A stretch of 64,000 nt of DNA from Pseudoxanthomonas sp. CF385 (lineage in GTDB: Bacteria > Pseudomonadota > Gammaproteobacteria > Xanthomonadales > Xanthomonadaceae), in assembly GCF_900104255.1 (NCBI RefSeq), contig NZ_FNKZ01000001.1:2014001-2078000 (forward strand). The letters are read 5' to 3'. The translations under genes and the position numbers were made by a program. This document shows positions 1-11,116 of the stretch, piece after piece. Below the pieces are notes generated by a model. It was not told the DNA's origin. It was given only the letters and a program-made list of their open reading frames with translations, and made no database searches. Within the stretch, counting starts at the first letter, position 1. Every line of letters starts with the position of its first letter.

Positions 1-2358
1 GCTGGGCGTGTAGATGCGGCCCAGCGATTCCGCACCCGTGCGGTAGGCGGCATCGGCACGCATGTTCACGCGCTTGATGCGGCCCTCATAGAAGAAGTCG
101 TTGACGTACACCGGCGCCAGCATCAGCTGGATGCCGTTGTAGATGTCGCTCACCGACAGGCCCATCGCCTGCGCCTGCACGCGGTCCACGTGCAGTTGCA
201 ACTGGGGCGCGTTCTCCAGTGTGTTGGGACGTACGGCCATCAGGCTCTGGTCCTGGGCGGCCGCACCCAGCAGCTGGTTGCGCGCCGCCATCAGGGCTTC
301 CTCGCCCAACCCGGCCCGGTCCTGCAGCCACATGTCGAAGCCGCCGAACTGGCCCAGGCCCTGGATCGTCGGCAGGTTCACCACGAAGATCTGCGCGCCC
401 TTGATGCCGTAGAAGCGCTGGTTGGCCTGCTGGATGAACTCCGGCACGGTGACGTCGCGCTCGTCCCAGGGCTTGAGCCGGATGAAGGCCATGCCGACGT
501 TCTCGCCGCGGCCGAGGAAGCTGAAACCGGCCACTTCCATGACGCCGTCGAAGCCGTCCATCTGCTGCAGCGTGCCGCGGACCTGGTTGAACACCTGCTT
601 GGTCTTCTGCAGCGAGTTGCCGGGCGGCAGCTGCACGATGGCCAGCGCGTAGCCCTGGTCTTCCTCCGGCACGAAGCTGCTCGGCAGCCGGGTGAACATG
701 AAACCCGCCAGGACGGTCAACAACGCGAAGACCACCATCCAGCGAGGCGCGTGCTTGATGGCCGCGCCGATGTGGCCCACGTAGGTCTTCTCGAGCTTGC
801 CGTAGTACTTCTCGAACGTACGGAAGATGATGTTCTTCTTCTCGTGGCTGTCGTGTTCGTGCTGCTTGAGGAAGGTCGCGCACAGCGCCGGCGTGAAGCC
901 CAGCGCCAGGAAGGCAGAGAACGCCATCGAGATGGCGATGGTCAGCGCGAACTGCTTGTAGATCTCGCCCGACGCGCCGCCCTGCAGGGCGGACGGGATG
1001 AACACCGCCGCCAGCACCACGGTGATGGCGATCACCGCGCCGGTGATCTGGCCCATCGCCTTGATCGTCGCCTCGCGCGGCGGCAGCTTCTCTTCGGCCA
1101 TGATGCGTTCGACGTTCTCGATCACCACGATGGCGTCGTCGACCACGATGCCGATGGCGAGCACCAGGGCGAACATCGTCAACTGGTTGATGGTGAAGCC
1201 GATCAGGCTCAGGCCCCAGAACGTGCCGAGCAGCGCGACCGGGATGACGAGGGTGGGGATGATGGTGGCGCGGAAGTTCTGCAGGAACACCAGCATCACC
1301 AGGAACACCAGGATCACGGCCTCGACCAGCGTCTTGACCACTTCCTCGATCGAGATCTTGACGAAGGTGGTGGTGTCGTACGGCGAGAACCAGCTCACGC
1401 CCGGCGGGAAGCTGGGCGCCAGCTCGTCCATCTTCGCGCGCACCGCGTCCGCCACGTTCAGCGCATTGGCGCCCGGCAGCAACTGGATGGCGAAGGCGCC
1501 GACCGGCTTGCCGTTGAACTGGGTGTCGAAGCCGAAGTTCTGCGCGCCGAACTCGACCCGGGCCACGTCCTTCAGGCGGACGGTGGAGCCATCGCTGTTG
1601 GCGCGCAGGATGATCTGCTCGAACTGCTGGGGCGTCGTGAAGCGGCCCTCGGCGGAGACCGTGGCCGTGAACGCCTGGCCTTCCGGCGCCGGGTCGGAAC
1701 CGACGGAGCCGGCCGCGAACTGCACGTTCTGGCCACGCACCGCGGTGAGGACTTCGGTGGCCGACAGATTGAAGCCCTGCAGCTTGCCGGGGTCCAGCCA
1801 CAGGTTCATGGCGTACTCGGAACCGAAGTGCTGGGTACTGCCGACGCCCGGCACGCGCGCGATCTGGTCGAGCACGCGCGATGCGACGATGTCGTTCAGG
1901 CGGTTGCGGTCGATGCTCGGGTTGTCGGACTGCAGGCCCACCACCATCAGGAAGCCGGCATTGGCCTTCGCGACCACGACGCCTTGCGCGGTGACTTCGC
2001 TGGGCAGGCGGGGCGTGGCCAGCGACACCTTGTTCTGCACCTGCACCTGCGCGATGTCCGCGTCGGTGCCGGTCTGGAAGGTCAGGGTGATCGACGCCTG
2101 GCCGGCCGAACTGGAGCTCGAACTGAAGTACAGCAGGTTGTCGATGCCGGTCAGTTGCTGCTCGATGACCTGGGTGACGGACCGCTCGGTGGTCTCCGCG
2201 CTGGCGCCGGGATAGGTCGCGCTGACCGTCACCTGCGGCGGCGCGATGGACGGATAGGATTCGACGCCGAGGTTGAGGATCGCGATCACGCCGGCGAGCG
2301 AGATCAGGATCGACACGACCCAGGCGAAGATCGGGTGGTTGATGAAGAACTTGGGCAT
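1..2358 (-). CDS. RND multidrug efflux permease, inner-membrane (C-terminal part outside window)
   Basis: Reading from the ATG at 2358 gives an open frame of 786 codons that runs off the left edge. It begins MPKFFINHPIFAWVVSIL, the typical first membrane helix of HAE1-family AcrB/MexB-type pumps, followed by the porter-domain sequence and the central helices with the proton-relay stretch GIVVDDAIVVIENVER. Family members are about 1050 residues, so roughly the last quarter is missing. The pump works as a trimer with the periplasmic adaptor encoded just upstream and an outer-membrane channel to expel drugs using the proton gradient. It starts 15 nt after the adaptor gene stop, so the two are co-transcribed. 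The substrate cannot be told from sequence. Confidence 0.95.
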   Translation of the reverse strand, partial: MPKFFINHPIFAWVVSILISLAGVIAILNLGVESYPSIAPPQVTVSATYPGASAETTERSVTQVIEQQLTGIDNLLYFSSSSSSAGQASITLTFQTGTDADIAQVQVQNKVSLATPRLPSEVTAQGVVVAKANAGFLMVVGLQSDNPSIDRNRLNDIVASRVLDQIARVPGVGSTQHFGSEYAMNLWLDPGKLQGFNLSATEVLTAVRGQNVQFAAGSVGSDPAPEGQAFTATVSAEGRFTTPQQFEQIILRANSDGSTVRLKDVARVEFGAQNFGFDTQFNGKPVGAFAIQLLPGANALNVADAVRAKMDELAPSFPPGVSWFSPYDTTTFVKISIEEVVKTLVEAVILVFLVMLVFLQNFRATIIPTLVIPVALLGTFWGLSLIGFTINQLTMFALVLAIGIVVDDAIVVIENVERIMAEEKLPPREATIKAMGQITGAVIAITVVLAAVFIPSALQGGASGEIYKQFALTIAISMAFSAFLALGFTPALCATFLKQHEHDSHEKKNIIFRTFEKYYGKLEKTYVGHIGAAIKHAPRWMVVFALLTVLAGFMFTRLPSSFVPEEDQGYALAIVQLPPGNSLQKTKQVFNQVRGTLQQMDGFDGVMEVAGFSFLGRGENVGMAFIRLKPWDERDVTVPEFIQQANQRFYGIKGAQIFVVNLPTIQGLGQFGGFDMWLQDRAGLGEEALMAARNQLLGAAAQDQSLMAVRPNTLENAPQLQLHVDRVQAQAMGLSVSDIYNGIQLMLAPVYVNDFFYEGRIKRVNMRADAAYRTGAESLGRIYTPS

Positions 2359-2373
2359 GGGGGAGGGTCCTTC

Positions 2374-3555
2374 TTACTCGGCCTTGCCTTGCGCCGGCGC
2401 GGGCTTGGCCTGCGCGGCCTTGGCAGCGGCCGCCTGTTCGGCGGTGACGCCCTTGGCCGGCGCGCCTTCCTTGACCTTCTGCAGGCCTTCGACGATGACC
2501 TGGTCGCCGGCCGCGAGGCCGTCGGTGACCAGCCAGTTCGCGCCGACGGCCTGCTGCGTGCTGACGTTCTTGCGCGCCACGTTGCCGTCCTTGCCGATGA
2601 CCATCGCGTAGGCGCTGACCGTATCGCGCTGGATCGCGCCCTGCGGGATCAGGAACGCGCCCTTCTGCTCGCCCAGCGTCGCGCGCAGGGTGACGAACGT
2701 GCCGGGCAGCAGTGTGCGGCCCTGGTTCGGCACGGTCGCGCGCAGCGACACGCTGCCGGTGGCCGGATCGACGACGGTGTCCGAGAAATCCAGCGTGCCG
2801 GTCTGGTCGATGACCTGGCCGTTCGGCAGCACGATCTGCACCGTGCGCTGGCCGGCGCCGGCCAGTTCGATCTTGCCCTCGCCCTGGGCCTGCTGGATCG
2901 ACTGCATTTCGCTGGAGCTCATCGAGAAGTTGGCGTACAGCGGATCGATCTGGTCGATCGTGGTCAGCAGCGTGGCGTCGCCCTGGCCGACCAAAGCGCC
3001 CTCGGTGACCTGCTGCTTGCCCGCGCGGCCGGAGATCGGCGCGGTGACGCTGGCGTAGCCCAGGTTGATGCGCGCGGTCTCGACATTGGCGCGGGCCTGC
3101 TGCACGGCCGCGGCCGCGCTGCGTTCGGCGGCTTCGGCGTTGTCGAGGTCGGACTTGGACACGAACTTCTGCGGTGCCAGCTGGCGGGCGCGGTCGGCGG
3201 ACACCTTCGCATTGGCGTAGGTCGCCTGCGCCGACGCCAGGTTCGCCTGTGCCGCGCTCAACGACGCCTGCAGCGGCGCCGGGTCGATCAGGAAGAGCAC
3301 CTGGCCTTCCTTGACGTCGCTGCCTTCCTGGTACACGCGCTTCTGCACGACGCCGGCCACGCGGGCCCGCACGTCGGAGCTGCGGAAGGGCGACAGGCGG
3401 CCGACGAGGTCGCGCTGCAGGGGCACATCCTGCGGCGTGGCGCTCAGCACCACCACCTCCGGCGGCGGCATCTGCTGCTGTTCGGGCTTGCTGCAGGCGG
3501 CGAGGACTGCGAGCAGGGCACTGGCCAGGACGAGGGAACGGACGGGGGACGTCAT
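2374..3555 (-). CDS. RND efflux periplasmic adaptor lipoprotein (membrane fusion protein)
   Basis: The 393-residue protein starts at the ATG at 3555. A longer reading frame exists upstream but the lipoprotein signal (hydrophobic stretch ending LAVLAAC, Cys21) begins here and a GGAG lies upstream. The order is lipobox, biotinyl-lipoyl-like half (RVYQEGSDVKEGQVLFLID), a helical hairpin rich in Ala/Gln, second lipoyl half (APISGRAGKQQVTEG), beta-barrel and a membrane-proximal domain. This is the HlyD/AcrA family. The C-terminus is a low-complexity Ala/Lys/Pro tail. Its start codon overlaps the stop of the TetR gene as ATGA, so regulator and pump are translationally coupled. It should bridge the RND permease to a TolC-like channel. 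Confidence 0.95.
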   Translation of the reverse strand: MTSPVRSLVLASALLAVLAACSKPEQQQMPPPEVVVLSATPQDVPLQRDLVGRLSPFRSSDVRARVAGVVQKRVYQEGSDVKEGQVLFLIDPAPLQASLSAAQANLASAQATYANAKVSADRARQLAPQKFVSKSDLDNAEAAERSAAAAVQQARANVETARINLGYASVTAPISGRAGKQQVTEGALVGQGDATLLTTIDQIDPLYANFSMSSSEMQSIQQAQGEGKIELAGAGQRTVQIVLPNGQVIDQTGTLDFSDTVVDPATGSVSLRATVPNQGRTLLPGTFVTLRATLGEQKGAFLIPQGAIQRDTVSAYAMVIGKDGNVARKNVSTQQAVGANWLVTDGLAAGDQVIVEGLQKVKEGAPAKGVTAEQAAAAKAAQAKPAPAQGKAE

Positions 3556-4265
3556 GGGGAAGCTCCGTTTCTTTTTCTTTGAGACGTGGGGAGAGGGTGC
3601 AGCGAGCGGATGCGGCGGCCGGGGCCGGCGGCTGGCGGGACGGGTTCGCCGTCGTCGCGGGAAGGAGCGAACGCGCGCAGGAAGGTGTCCACGGCGAACA
3701 TGGACCATCGCTGGCGCGCCTGGCGGCCGGCGCGATGGGGGACGCCGAAGCGTTGGCGCTCGAAATCCATCCCGACGATCATGCTGAGCAGCAACTCCGC
3801 GGCGTAGTGCGGATCGTCATGCCTCAACCGGCCCTGGTCCATGGCGTGTTGCAGCCAGGCGGCGAGGCGCTGTACGAGAGTATCGCAGGCGTCGCGGTAC
3901 AGGTCGCGCGCTTCCTGCGGAAATTGGTGCGCTTCTGCCGCCAGCAGCTGGCTGGCGGCGACCACGGACGGATCGCACAGGTGGCGCAGGTGTTCCTCGG
4001 CGAAGGCCAGCAGCGCCTCGCGCGGCGCCTCGGTCGCCGGCGACAGCCGTGCGGTGGCCAGTTCCTGGTGTTCGGCGATCACGCTGCGCAACAGTTCCTG
4101 CTTGCTGCCGAAGTGCGCGTAGAGCGTCTGCTTCGAACACCCGGCGCGCGCCGCGACGGCGTCCATGCTGATGCGGAAGCCCTGCTCGGCCATGAGTTCG
4201 CGCACGGCCTCGTGGACGCGGCTGCGACGCTGATCGAGCGCGGACGTAGTGGGGGAGGGGCGCAT
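3552..4265 (-). CDS. TetR/AcrR-family transcriptional regulator of the adjacent RND pump
   Basis: This 237-residue protein has an N-terminal TetR DNA-binding domain (about residues 12-60) with the recognition sequence ISMDAVAARAGCSKQTLYAHFGS, followed by a helical ligand-binding domain and a disordered Arg/Pro-rich tail. It is the first gene of a tetR-adaptor-permease operon and its TGA overlaps the adaptor ATG. Family members of this arrangement usually repress their own operon and are released by a pump substrate. An imperfect palindrome lies 5 nt before the start codon and is a plausible operator. Autoregulation is inferred; the inducer is unknown. Confidence 0.93.
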   Translation of the reverse strand: MRPSPTTSALDQRRSRVHEAVRELMAEQGFRISMDAVAARAGCSKQTLYAHFGSKQELLRSVIAEHQELATARLSPATEAPREALLAFAEEHLRHLCDPSVVAASQLLAAEAHQFPQEARDLYRDACDTLVQRLAAWLQHAMDQGRLRHDDPHYAAELLLSMIVGMDFERQRFGVPHRAGRQARQRWSMFAVDTFLRAFAPSRDDGEPVPPAAGPGRRIRSLHPLPTSQRKRNGASP

Positions 4266-4269
4266 GCGG

Positions 4270-4289
4270 ACTAGACTATACCGTCCAGT
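4270..4289 (-). promoter_or_regulatory. candidate operator palindrome for the TetR regulator
   Basis: On the minus strand the arms ACTGGAC and GTCTAGT are separated by GGTATA and match as an inverted repeat at 6 of 7 positions. The centre also contains TATAGT, which could be the -10 box of the efflux operon, so a bound repressor would block RNA polymerase. The remaining sequence to 4563 separates this operon from the divergent gdh gene. I see a possible gdh -10 (TACAAT, 4522-4527) but no convincing -35 and no gene in it. Confidence 0.45.
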
Positions 4290-4563
4290 TTAAAAATTTG
4301 ACAGCCTTGATTTCAGGGCATTTCCGTGCACAAAGCAGGCGCGCGAGCTTGTTATCGGCGCGTGACGAACCGCGTGTGCTTCCATGCGCCTGCGCATGGT
4401 GGCCGGCGCGGCATCGGCCTTGCGGCATCCGTGCATGAGCGCGCTCCCAAACAAATTCGGCATGCGTTTGCAAGCGAAGCTTATGTGGCCGCGCAGCAAG
4501 TCTTGTCATGGCGGCGAGGGATACAATGACCATTCGACTACCAATCGTTGAGCCACTCCCTGC

Positions 4564-7500
4564 ATGAACGCTGCACGCAGCCCGAAAAAAGCCTCGAAAC
4601 AGACGTCAAAACCGGAAGCCTCCAAGGCCACCAAGTCGGTGACCCCGAAGGCGACCCCCACCAAGAAGGTGGCGGCCCGACCGGTGCAGGCGGCGAAGGC
4701 CGCGAAGGGCAAGGCAGTGGCGACCACGACGGGCGAAGCGTTCTCGCTGTCGCCGATCCTGGCGGCGATCCGCAAGCGCGTGTCCGGCGCCGCTGCGCAG
4801 ACGGAAGCGCAGACCTTCGCCGAAGCGTTCTACAAGCGCATGGAGGAGGACGAGTATCCCCATCACAGCGCTGAAGGCTGGGCGGCCATCGCCACCGACA
4901 TGCTCGCGTTCGCGCGTACCCGCAAGGCGGGCACCGCGAATGTCCGCGTGTTCAATGCCTCGCAGAAGTCGCATGGCTGGGAATCGCCGCACACCGTGCT
5001 GCAGATCGTCAACGAGGACATGCCGTTCCTGGTGGACTCGGTGAGCATGGCGTTGGCCGACATGAGCGTCGGCGTGCACGTCCTGGGCCATCCGCTGGTG
5101 CGCTTCACCCGCGACAAGGCCGGCAAGGTCTCCGCCGTGGGCGAGGGCAAGCCCGAGTCGCTGATGCTGCTGGAGATCGACCGCCTGCCTGCGGAAGAGA
5201 TGGCGCAGATCGAGAAGCGCATCCGCTCCGTGCTGGAAGAAGTGCGTTCGATCGTCCGCGACTGGAGCTCGATGCGCGAGAAAATGCTGGCGCTGGCCGA
5301 CGACCTCGCGACCCGCCGCATGCCGGTGGACGACGACGGCCGCCGCGAGGCGCAGGAGTTCCTGCGCTGGGCCGCCGCCGACCATTTCACCTTCTTCGGC
5401 TACCGCGAGTACCGCGTGGAGAAGGGCACCGGCATCCTCGGCGCGGTCGAGGACAGCGGCCTGGGCCTGCTGCGCGAGGGCGACACCACGCCGCCGCGCA
5501 ACATCAAGACCCTGGCCGCGCACTACCTGCCGCAGGGCGGCTCGGTGGATGCGCTGATCCTGACCAAGACCAACCGCCGGTCCACTGTGCACCGTCCGGG
5601 CAACATGGACTACATCGGCGTGCTCGAGTTCGACGCGCAGGGCAACCCGATCGCCGAACAGCGCTTCATCGGCCTGTACACCTCCAGCGCCTACAACCGC
5701 CGCCCCTGGGAAATCCCGCTGGTGCGCGAGCGCCACGAGTACGTGATGCAGAAGTCCGGGCTGTCGCCCAGCGGCCACAGCGGCAAGGCGCTGCGCCACA
5801 TCCTGGAGACGCTGCCGCGCGAGGAGCTGTTCCAGTCCAGCGACGAGGAGCTGTACCGCACCGCGATGGGCATCCTCGGCCTGCAGGAGCGCGTGCGCAG
5901 CAAGCTGTTCCTGCGCCGCGACCGTTACGGTCGCTTCTACTCGGCGCTGGTCTACATCCCGCGCGAACGTTTCAACACCGACGTGCGCCTGCGCATCGAG
6001 TCCCTGTTGAAGGACGCCATGCGCGGCGAGTACGTCGACAGCAGCGTGCTGCTCGGCGAGTCGCCGCTGGCGCAGCTGCACCTGACCATCCGCCCGAAGG
6101 CCGGTGAGCAGGTCGACGTGAACACCGCCGCGCTCGAGGGCGACATCGCCCACCTGCTGCGCAACTGGCAGGACGACCTGCGAGAGACCCTGATCGGCCG
6201 CCACGGCGAATCCAAGGGACTTCTGCTGGCAGGCGGCTACGGCCGTGCGTTGCCGGCGGGGTACATCGAAGTGGTGTCGCCGGAAGGCGCTGCGCGCGAT
6301 GTCGAACACCTGGCCGCGCTGACCGGCGTCGACGACCTGCGCCTGAGTCTGCACGAGTCGCGCCGCAAGCGTCCCGGGCAGGGCCGCCTGCGCCTGAACC
6401 TGTACAAGCAGGAATCCGACATTCCGCTGTCCGACGCCCTGCCGCTGATGGAGAACATGGGCCTGCGGGTGATCTCGGAGCATCCGTTCCGCCTCGAGAC
6501 CGGACAAGGCGCCCGTTATATCCAGGAGTTCGAGGTCGAGCCGGTCAACGGTGCGTTCGATGTCGAGCGCCTCGCGCCCGCGTTCGAGGACGCCTTCGCG
6601 CGCATCTGGCGCGGGGACGCCGAGAACGACGGCTTCAACAAGCTGGTGCTGGGCGCCGGCCTGGCCTGGCGCCAGGTCGCGCTGCTGCGAGGCTATTGCA
6701 AATACCTGTTGCAGACCGGCGTGCCGTTCTCGCAGAGCTACGTCGAAGAAACGCTCAACCGCTACCCGCTGCTCGCCCGCTTGCTGGTGGAGCTGTTCGA
6801 GGCCCGCTTCGATCCGGCGACGGGCAGCGAGAGCAAGGCGCAGATCAAGGAGGGCCAGGAGCACTTCGCCGCGCAGCTGAAGGCGCTGGCCGGCGACGAC
6901 GAAGCCGCGGCGAAGACGCTGGCGGTGTTGGTCGATGCCCGCGGCGGTGCGCGCGAGCAGCAGATCGACGCCGCGCACCAGTCGCTGCTGAAGCTGATGG
7001 ACCGCGTGTCCAGTCTGGACGAAGACCGCATCCTGCGCGGCTTCATGGGCGCGATCGAAGCCACGCTGCGCACGAGCTTCTACCAGCGCGGCAAGGACGG
7101 CCAGCCGGCCCACACCATCAGCTTCAAGTTCGATTCGGCGAAAGTGCCGGACCTGCCCAAGCCCCGTCCGTACCGCGAGATCTTCGTGTACGGCCCACGC
7201 GTGGAAGGCGTGCACCTGCGCTTCGGCCCGGTGGCCCGTGGCGGCCTGCGCTGGTCCGACCGCCGCGAGGATTTCCGTACCGAAGTGCTCGGCCTGGTGA
7301 AGGCGCAGATGGTGAAGAACACCGTCATCGTCCCGGTCGGCGCGAAGGGCGGCTTCTTCGTCAAGCGTCCGCCCGTGGGCGGCGACCGCGACGCCGTGCT
7401 GGCCGAGGGCATCGCCTGCTACAAGCTGTTCATCCAGGGCTTGCTGGACATCACCGACAACATCGTCGGCAACAAGATCGTGCCGCCGGTGGACGTGGTG

Positions 7501-9633
7501 CGCCACGACCAGGACGACCCGTACCTGGTCGTCGCCGCGGACAAGGGCACGGCGACGTTCTCCGACATCGCCAATGGCCTGGCCATCGCGCATGGCTTCT
7601 GGATGGGCGACGCATTCGCCTCCGGCGGTTCGGTGGGCTACGACCACAAGGGCATGGGCATCACCGCCCGCGGCGCGTGGGAATCGGTCAAGCGCCACTT
7701 CCGCGCCCTGGGCCGCGATTCGCAGACGCAGGACTTCACCTGCGTGGGCATCGGCGACATGTCCGGCGACGTGTTCGGCAACGGCATGCTGCTGTCGGAA
7801 CATATCCGTCTGCTGGCCGCGTTCGACCACCGCCACATCTTCCTGGATCCGAACCCGGACGCGGCGAAGTCGTTCAAGGAACGCGACCGCATGTTCAAGG
7901 TGCCGCGTTCCAGTTGGGCGGACTACGACGCCAAGCTGATTTCCAAGGGTGGTGGTATCCATCCGCGCAGCGCGAAGTCCATCGAGATCACGCCGGAAGT
8001 CCGTGCCGCGCTCGGCATCGCCGATGGCGTGAAGGCGATGACGCCCAACGAGCTGATGAGCGCCATCCTGAAGTCGCCGGTCGACCTGCTGTGGAACGGC
8101 GGCATCGGCACCTACGTCAAGGCCGCCGGCGAGACGCATGCCGACGTGGGCGACCGCGCCAACAACGGGCTGCGCGTCGACGGCCGCGCCCTGCGCTGCA
8201 AGGTGGTGGGCGAGGGCGGCAACCTGGGCCTGACCCAGCTCGGCCGCATCGAGGCCGCGCAGCACGGCGTGTTGCTCAACACCGACTTCATCGACAACTC
8301 CGCCGGCGTGGACACCTCCGACCACGAGGTGAACATCAAGATCCTGCTAAATGGGGTGGTGCAGGCCAAGAAGCTGTCGATGGATGCCCGCAACACGCTG
8401 CTGGCCGACATGACGGACGAAGTGGCCGAGCTGGTGCTGTGGGACAACTACCGCCAGAACCAGGCCATCAGCCTGATGGAGCGCATGAGCGTCTCGCGCC
8501 TGGGCTCCAAGCAGCACTTCATCCAGACACTTGAATCGCAGGGCCTGCTGGACCGCCAGATCGAGTTCCTGCCGTCGGATGCCGAGCTGGCCGAGCGCAA
8601 GGCGCGCGGGCAGGGCCTGACCCGTCCGGAACTGTCGGTGCTGCTGTCGTACTCCAAACTGGTGGCGTTCCAGCAATTGCTGGAATCGGACATCCCCGAG
8701 GATCCGTACCTGTCCAAGGAGCTGCAGCGCTACTTCCCGCAGCCGCTGCAGAAGAAGTACGCCTCGGAGATGGAGAAGCACCGCCTGAAGCGCGAGATCA
8801 TCGCCACCGCGGTCACCAACACCACCATCAACCGGATGGGCGCCACCTTCCTGCTGCGCATGCAGGAAGACACCGGCCGTTCGCCGGCGGAAGTGGCCAA
8901 GGCCTTCACGATCACCCGCGAGACGCTGGATGCCCGCGCGTTGTGGAACCAGATCGACGCGCTGGATGGCCAGGTGCCGGAATCGGTGCAGATCGATGCC
9001 CTGCAGGTCATCTGGCAGGTGCAGCGCAACTTCACCCGCTGGCTGCTGACCCGCCAGGGGCCGATCCCGGCGATCGCCACGGCGGTGGAGCGCTACCACG
9101 ACGGCTTCAACGAGATCCGTGCGGCCGACGGCGTGCTGCCGGATTCGCTGCGCCCGGCATACAACGCCAGCCTGCAGGACTGGAAGGACAAGGGTCTGCC
9201 GGTCGCGCTGGCCGGCCAGATCGCGGCGCTGCCGTATCTGGAACCGTCCTGCGACATCATCGAACTGGCGCGTGCGCGCAAGCTCAAGCCGGTCGAAGTG
9301 TCCAAGGTCCACTACCGCTTGGGCGAAGCCCTGCACTTGCCGTGGCTGCAGGACCAGATCGAGGCGCTCAAGGTCGACGGTCGCTGGCATGCGGTCGCAC
9401 GTGGCGTGCTGCGCGATGAGCTCGCCGCGCACCAGCGCACCCTGGCCAATCAGGTGCTGTCGCTGCCGGGCGGCAATGCCGATGCCAAGGTCCAGGCCTG
9501 GCTGGGCCGCGATGACGCGGGCCTGCGCTTCACGCTGAACATGCTCAACGAGCTGGCAGCGCAGAAGACGCTGGACTACCCGACCGCGTCGGTGGCCGTG
9601 CAGCGCTTGGGCCAGCTGGCGTCGCAGGGCTGA
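4564..9633 (+). CDS. gdhB: NAD-dependent glutamate dehydrogenase, large (about 180 kDa) class
   Basis: The 1689-residue protein belongs to the bacterial large NAD-GDH family (Bac_GDH, 180-kDa class), which deaminates glutamate to 2-oxoglutarate and ammonia with NAD. The catalytic core lies near residues 890-940 ([18 protein letters not shown] and the glycine-rich stretch [13 protein letters not shown]), with the dinucleotide-binding part near residue 1062 ([14 protein letters not shown]). Long N-terminal ACT-like and C-terminal helical regions fit family length. The first 55 residues are a Lys/Ala-rich extension of low complexity. The gene stands alone, with a strong terminator after it, and likely serves amino-acid catabolism. 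The symbol gdhB is the one used for this class in Pseudomonas. Confidence 0.95.
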   Translation: MNAARSPKKASKQTSKPEASKATKSVTPKATPTKKVAARPVQAAKAAKGKAVATTTGEAFSLSPILAAIRKRVSGAAAQTEAQTFAEAFYKRMEEDEYPHHSAEGWAAIATDMLAFARTRKAGTANVRVFNASQKSHGWESPHTVLQIVNEDMPFLVDSVSMALADMSVGVHVLGHPLVRFTRDKAGKVSAVGEGKPESLMLLEIDRLPAEEMAQIEKRIRSVLEEVRSIVRDWSSMREKMLALADDLATRRMPVDDDGRREAQEFLRWAAADHFTFFGYREYRVEKGTGILGAVEDSGLGLLREGDTTPPRNIKTLAAHYLPQGGSVDALILTKTNRRSTVHRPGNMDYIGVLEFDAQGNPIAEQRFIGLYTSSAYNRRPWEIPLVRERHEYVMQKSGLSPSGHSGKALRHILETLPREELFQSSDEELYRTAMGILGLQERVRSKLFLRRDRYGRFYSALVYIPRERFNTDVRLRIESLLKDAMRGEYVDSSVLLGESPLAQLHLTIRPKAGEQVDVNTAALEGDIAHLLRNWQDDLRETLIGRHGESKGLLLAGGYGRALPAGYIEVVSPEGAARDVEHLAALTGVDDLRLSLHESRRKRPGQGRLRLNLYKQESDIPLSDALPLMENMGLRVISEHPFRLETGQGARYIQEFEVEPVNGAFDVERLAPAFEDAFARIWRGDAENDGFNKLVLGAGLAWRQVALLRGYCKYLLQTGVPFSQSYVEETLNRYPLLARLLVELFEARFDPATGSESKAQIKEGQEHFAAQLKALAGDDEAAAKTLAVLVDARGGAREQQIDAAHQSLLKLMDRVSSLDEDRILRGFMGAIEATLRTSFYQRGKDGQPAHTISFKFDSAKVPDLPKPRPYREIFVYGPRVEGVHLRFGPVARGGLRWSDRREDFRTEVLGLVKAQMVKNTVIVPVGAKGGFFVKRPPVGGDRDAVLAEGIACYKLFIQGLLDITDNIVGNKIVPPVDVVRHDQDDPYLVVAADKGTATFSDIANGLAIAHGFWMGDAFASGGSVGYDHKGMGITARGAWESVKRHFRALGRDSQTQDFTCVGIGDMSGDVFGNGMLLSEHIRLLAAFDHRHIFLDPNPDAAKSFKERDRMFKVPRSSWADYDAKLISKGGGIHPRSAKSIEITPEVRAALGIADGVKAMTPNELMSAILKSPVDLLWNGGIGTYVKAAGETHADVGDRANNGLRVDGRALRCKVVGEGGNLGLTQLGRIEAAQHGVLLNTDFIDNSAGVDTSDHEVNIKILLNGVVQAKKLSMDARNTLLADMTDEVAELVLWDNYRQNQAISLMERMSVSRLGSKQHFIQTLESQGLLDRQIEFLPSDAELAERKARGQGLTRPELSVLLSYSKLVAFQQLLESDIPEDPYLSKELQRYFPQPLQKKYASEMEKHRLKREIIATAVTNTTINRMGATFLLRMQEDTGRSPAEVAKAFTITRETLDARALWNQIDALDGQVPESVQIDALQVIWQVQRNFTRWLLTRQGPIPAIATAVERYHDGFNEIRAADGVLPDSLRPAYNASLQDWKDKGLPVALAGQIAALPYLEPSCDIIELARARKLKPVEVSKVHYRLGEALHLPWLQDQIEALKVDGRWHAVARGVLRDELAAHQRTLANQVLSLPGGNADAKVQAWLGRDDAGLRFTLNMLNELAAQKTLDYPTASVAVQRLGQLASQG

Positions 9634-9656
9634 GCATCGCCTGAGACATGAAACGG

Positions 9657-9680
9657 GGCGGCCTTCGGGCCGCCTTTTTT
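9657..9680 (+). terminator. rho-independent terminator of gdhB
   Basis: A perfect 7-bp stem, GGCGGCC and GGCCGCC, encloses a TTCG tetraloop and is followed by six T residues. It begins 23 bases after the gdhB stop codon. Confidence 0.93.
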
Positions 9681-9715
9681 ATGTACGCTGTGCAGGCCCG
9701 ACGATGGAGCCACGG

Positions 9716-10483
9716 ATGACCAAGCCCCGCATCGCCTTCCTCGCCAGCCCCACGCCCGAGGCGCAGGACGCCTTGGCGGCGCTGCAGGCCGAACACGGTG
9801 CGCATTCGCCTGACCAGGCCGATGTGCTGTGCGCGCTGGGTGGCGATGGCTTCATGCTGCAGACGCTGCACCGGCACGGTGCGCTGGGCAAACCGGTATT
9901 CGGCATGAAGCTGGGGACGGTGGGCTTCCTGATGAACCACTACCGGGAAGATGGGCTGGTCGAGCGCATCGCGGCGGCCGAGCCCGCCAAGCTGCGTCCG
10001 CTGGAGATGCAGGCACTGACGGAATCCGGCACCACGACGTCATCGCTGGCATACAACGAAGTCTCGCTGCTGCGGCAGACGCGCCAGGCCGCCCATATCC
10101 GCATCGACCTCAACGGCGAGACCCGCCTGGACGAACTGATCTGCGACGGCGTGCTGACCGCCACGCCCGCCGGCAGCACGGCGTACAACTTCTCCGCGCA
10201 CGGGCCGATCCTGCCCCTGGGTTCGAACACCATCGCGCTCACGCCGATCGCCCCGTTCCGCCCCCGCCGCTGGCGCGGTGCCATCCTGAAGGCCGACACC
10301 GAAGTGCGCTTCCGCGTGCTCGACCCCTACAAGCGGCCGGTCAGCGCCACCGCCGATTCGCATGAAGTGCGCGACGTGGTGGAGGTGACGATCCGCGAGT
10401 CTCGCGACCGCATGGTCACGCTGCTGTTCGACCGCGAGCACAACCTCGAAGAGCGCATCCTCAGCGAGCAGTTCATGACCTGA
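9716..10483 (+). CDS. nadK: NAD kinase
   Basis: The 255-residue protein carries the NAD kinase signature GGDG (residues 42-45) and the conserved stretch [17 protein letters not shown] in the C-terminal beta-rich domain. It phosphorylates NAD to NADP in the cytosol. An upstream in-frame ATG at 9704 exists, but the ATG at 9716 has GGAG seven bases before it and gives the usual N-terminus for short proteobacterial enzymes. The gene follows the gdhB terminator, so it has its own promoter. Confidence 0.95.
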   Translation: MTKPRIAFLASPTPEAQDALAALQAEHGAHSPDQADVLCALGGDGFMLQTLHRHGALGKPVFGMKLGTVGFLMNHYREDGLVERIAAAEPAKLRPLEMQALTESGTTTSSLAYNEVSLLRQTRQAAHIRIDLNGETRLDELICDGVLTATPAGSTAYNFSAHGPILPLGSNTIALTPIAPFRPRRWRGAILKADTEVRFRVLDPYKRPVSATADSHEVRDVVEVTIRESRDRMVTLLFDREHNLEERILSEQFMT

Positions 10484-10602
10484 GTCGCATTGTCCCTGGG
10501 GACAACGCGATTCCGCCGCACTGCGGCTTGCCGCACCTCGATGCGCATGGTATCCAGCGCCGCATAGCGGTTCGGTTCGCATCCGCCCGGGGAGGGGTAC
10601 CG

Positions 10603-11094
10603 ATGCAGTTGAAGTACGCTTTGGCGATCTGCGCCTGTCTTGTCGTGGCCGACGCAGCGGCCTGCAGCCTGTCCACCGGCACCACACCGTTCGCCGTCGC
10701 GGGAGCGCCCACCGTCGAGGCCGGCGATGCGTTGCGGGCGCCGGCGCTGGAGGTGGTCAGCCTGACGCGCGGCATCAACGGACGCGCGTCCTGCGATGCC
10801 AGTGGCCTGCTGACGCTCAGCGTGGAGTGGCCACGGGGCACGGACTACCGCTTGCGCGATTTGGGGTTCGAGTTCCAGGTGATCGGCGGCGACGACCGCC
10901 TGTCCATCTTCCCCAAGACACCGGTCGCCGGTCGCATCGACGGACGCCGCAGCGAGTTCGTTTTCCTCTGGCAGGACGGTCCGCCGGCAGAGCAGCGGCC
11001 CATCGACCTGATCGTGGAAGTGCGCGCGGTGACGCCGGACAACCGGCGCGGCCCGCCGGCGCAGCTGCGCATCTCGGCCGCACCGGGCAGCTGA
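10603..11094 (+). CDS. small exported protein of unknown function
   Basis: The 163-residue product begins MQLKYALAICACLVVADAAAC, a clear Sec signal peptide, possibly with a cleavage near ADAAA-C. The start at 10603 was chosen because GGGGAGGGG precedes it and the upstream in-frame extension (from 10528) would bury the signal. The mature part looks like a small beta-rich domain (LTLSVEWPRGTDYRLRDLGFEF, then DRLSIFPKTPVAGRIDG). I do not recognise the family. It lies between nadK and a 5'-nucleotidase on the same strand, but the spacing gives no functional link. Confidence 0.75.
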   Translation: MQLKYALAICACLVVADAAACSLSTGTTPFAVAGAPTVEAGDALRAPALEVVSLTRGINGRASCDASGLLTLSVEWPRGTDYRLRDLGFEFQVIGGDDRLSIFPKTPVAGRIDGRRSEFVFLWQDGPPAEQRPIDLIVEVRAVTPDNRRGPPAQLRISAAPGS

Positions 11095-11116
11095 CGTCTC
11101 ACGCAGCGCGGGCGGG

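Noticed and set aside
4606..8325. A 1239-codon open frame opposite gdhB, and similar long antisense frames elsewhere (for example 190-3582, 13360-14883, 55787-58276)
   Set aside because: They are mirror frames of real genes caused by high G+C; their translations are Arg/Ala/His-rich with no recognisable domain, and the sense strand encodes well-known proteins.
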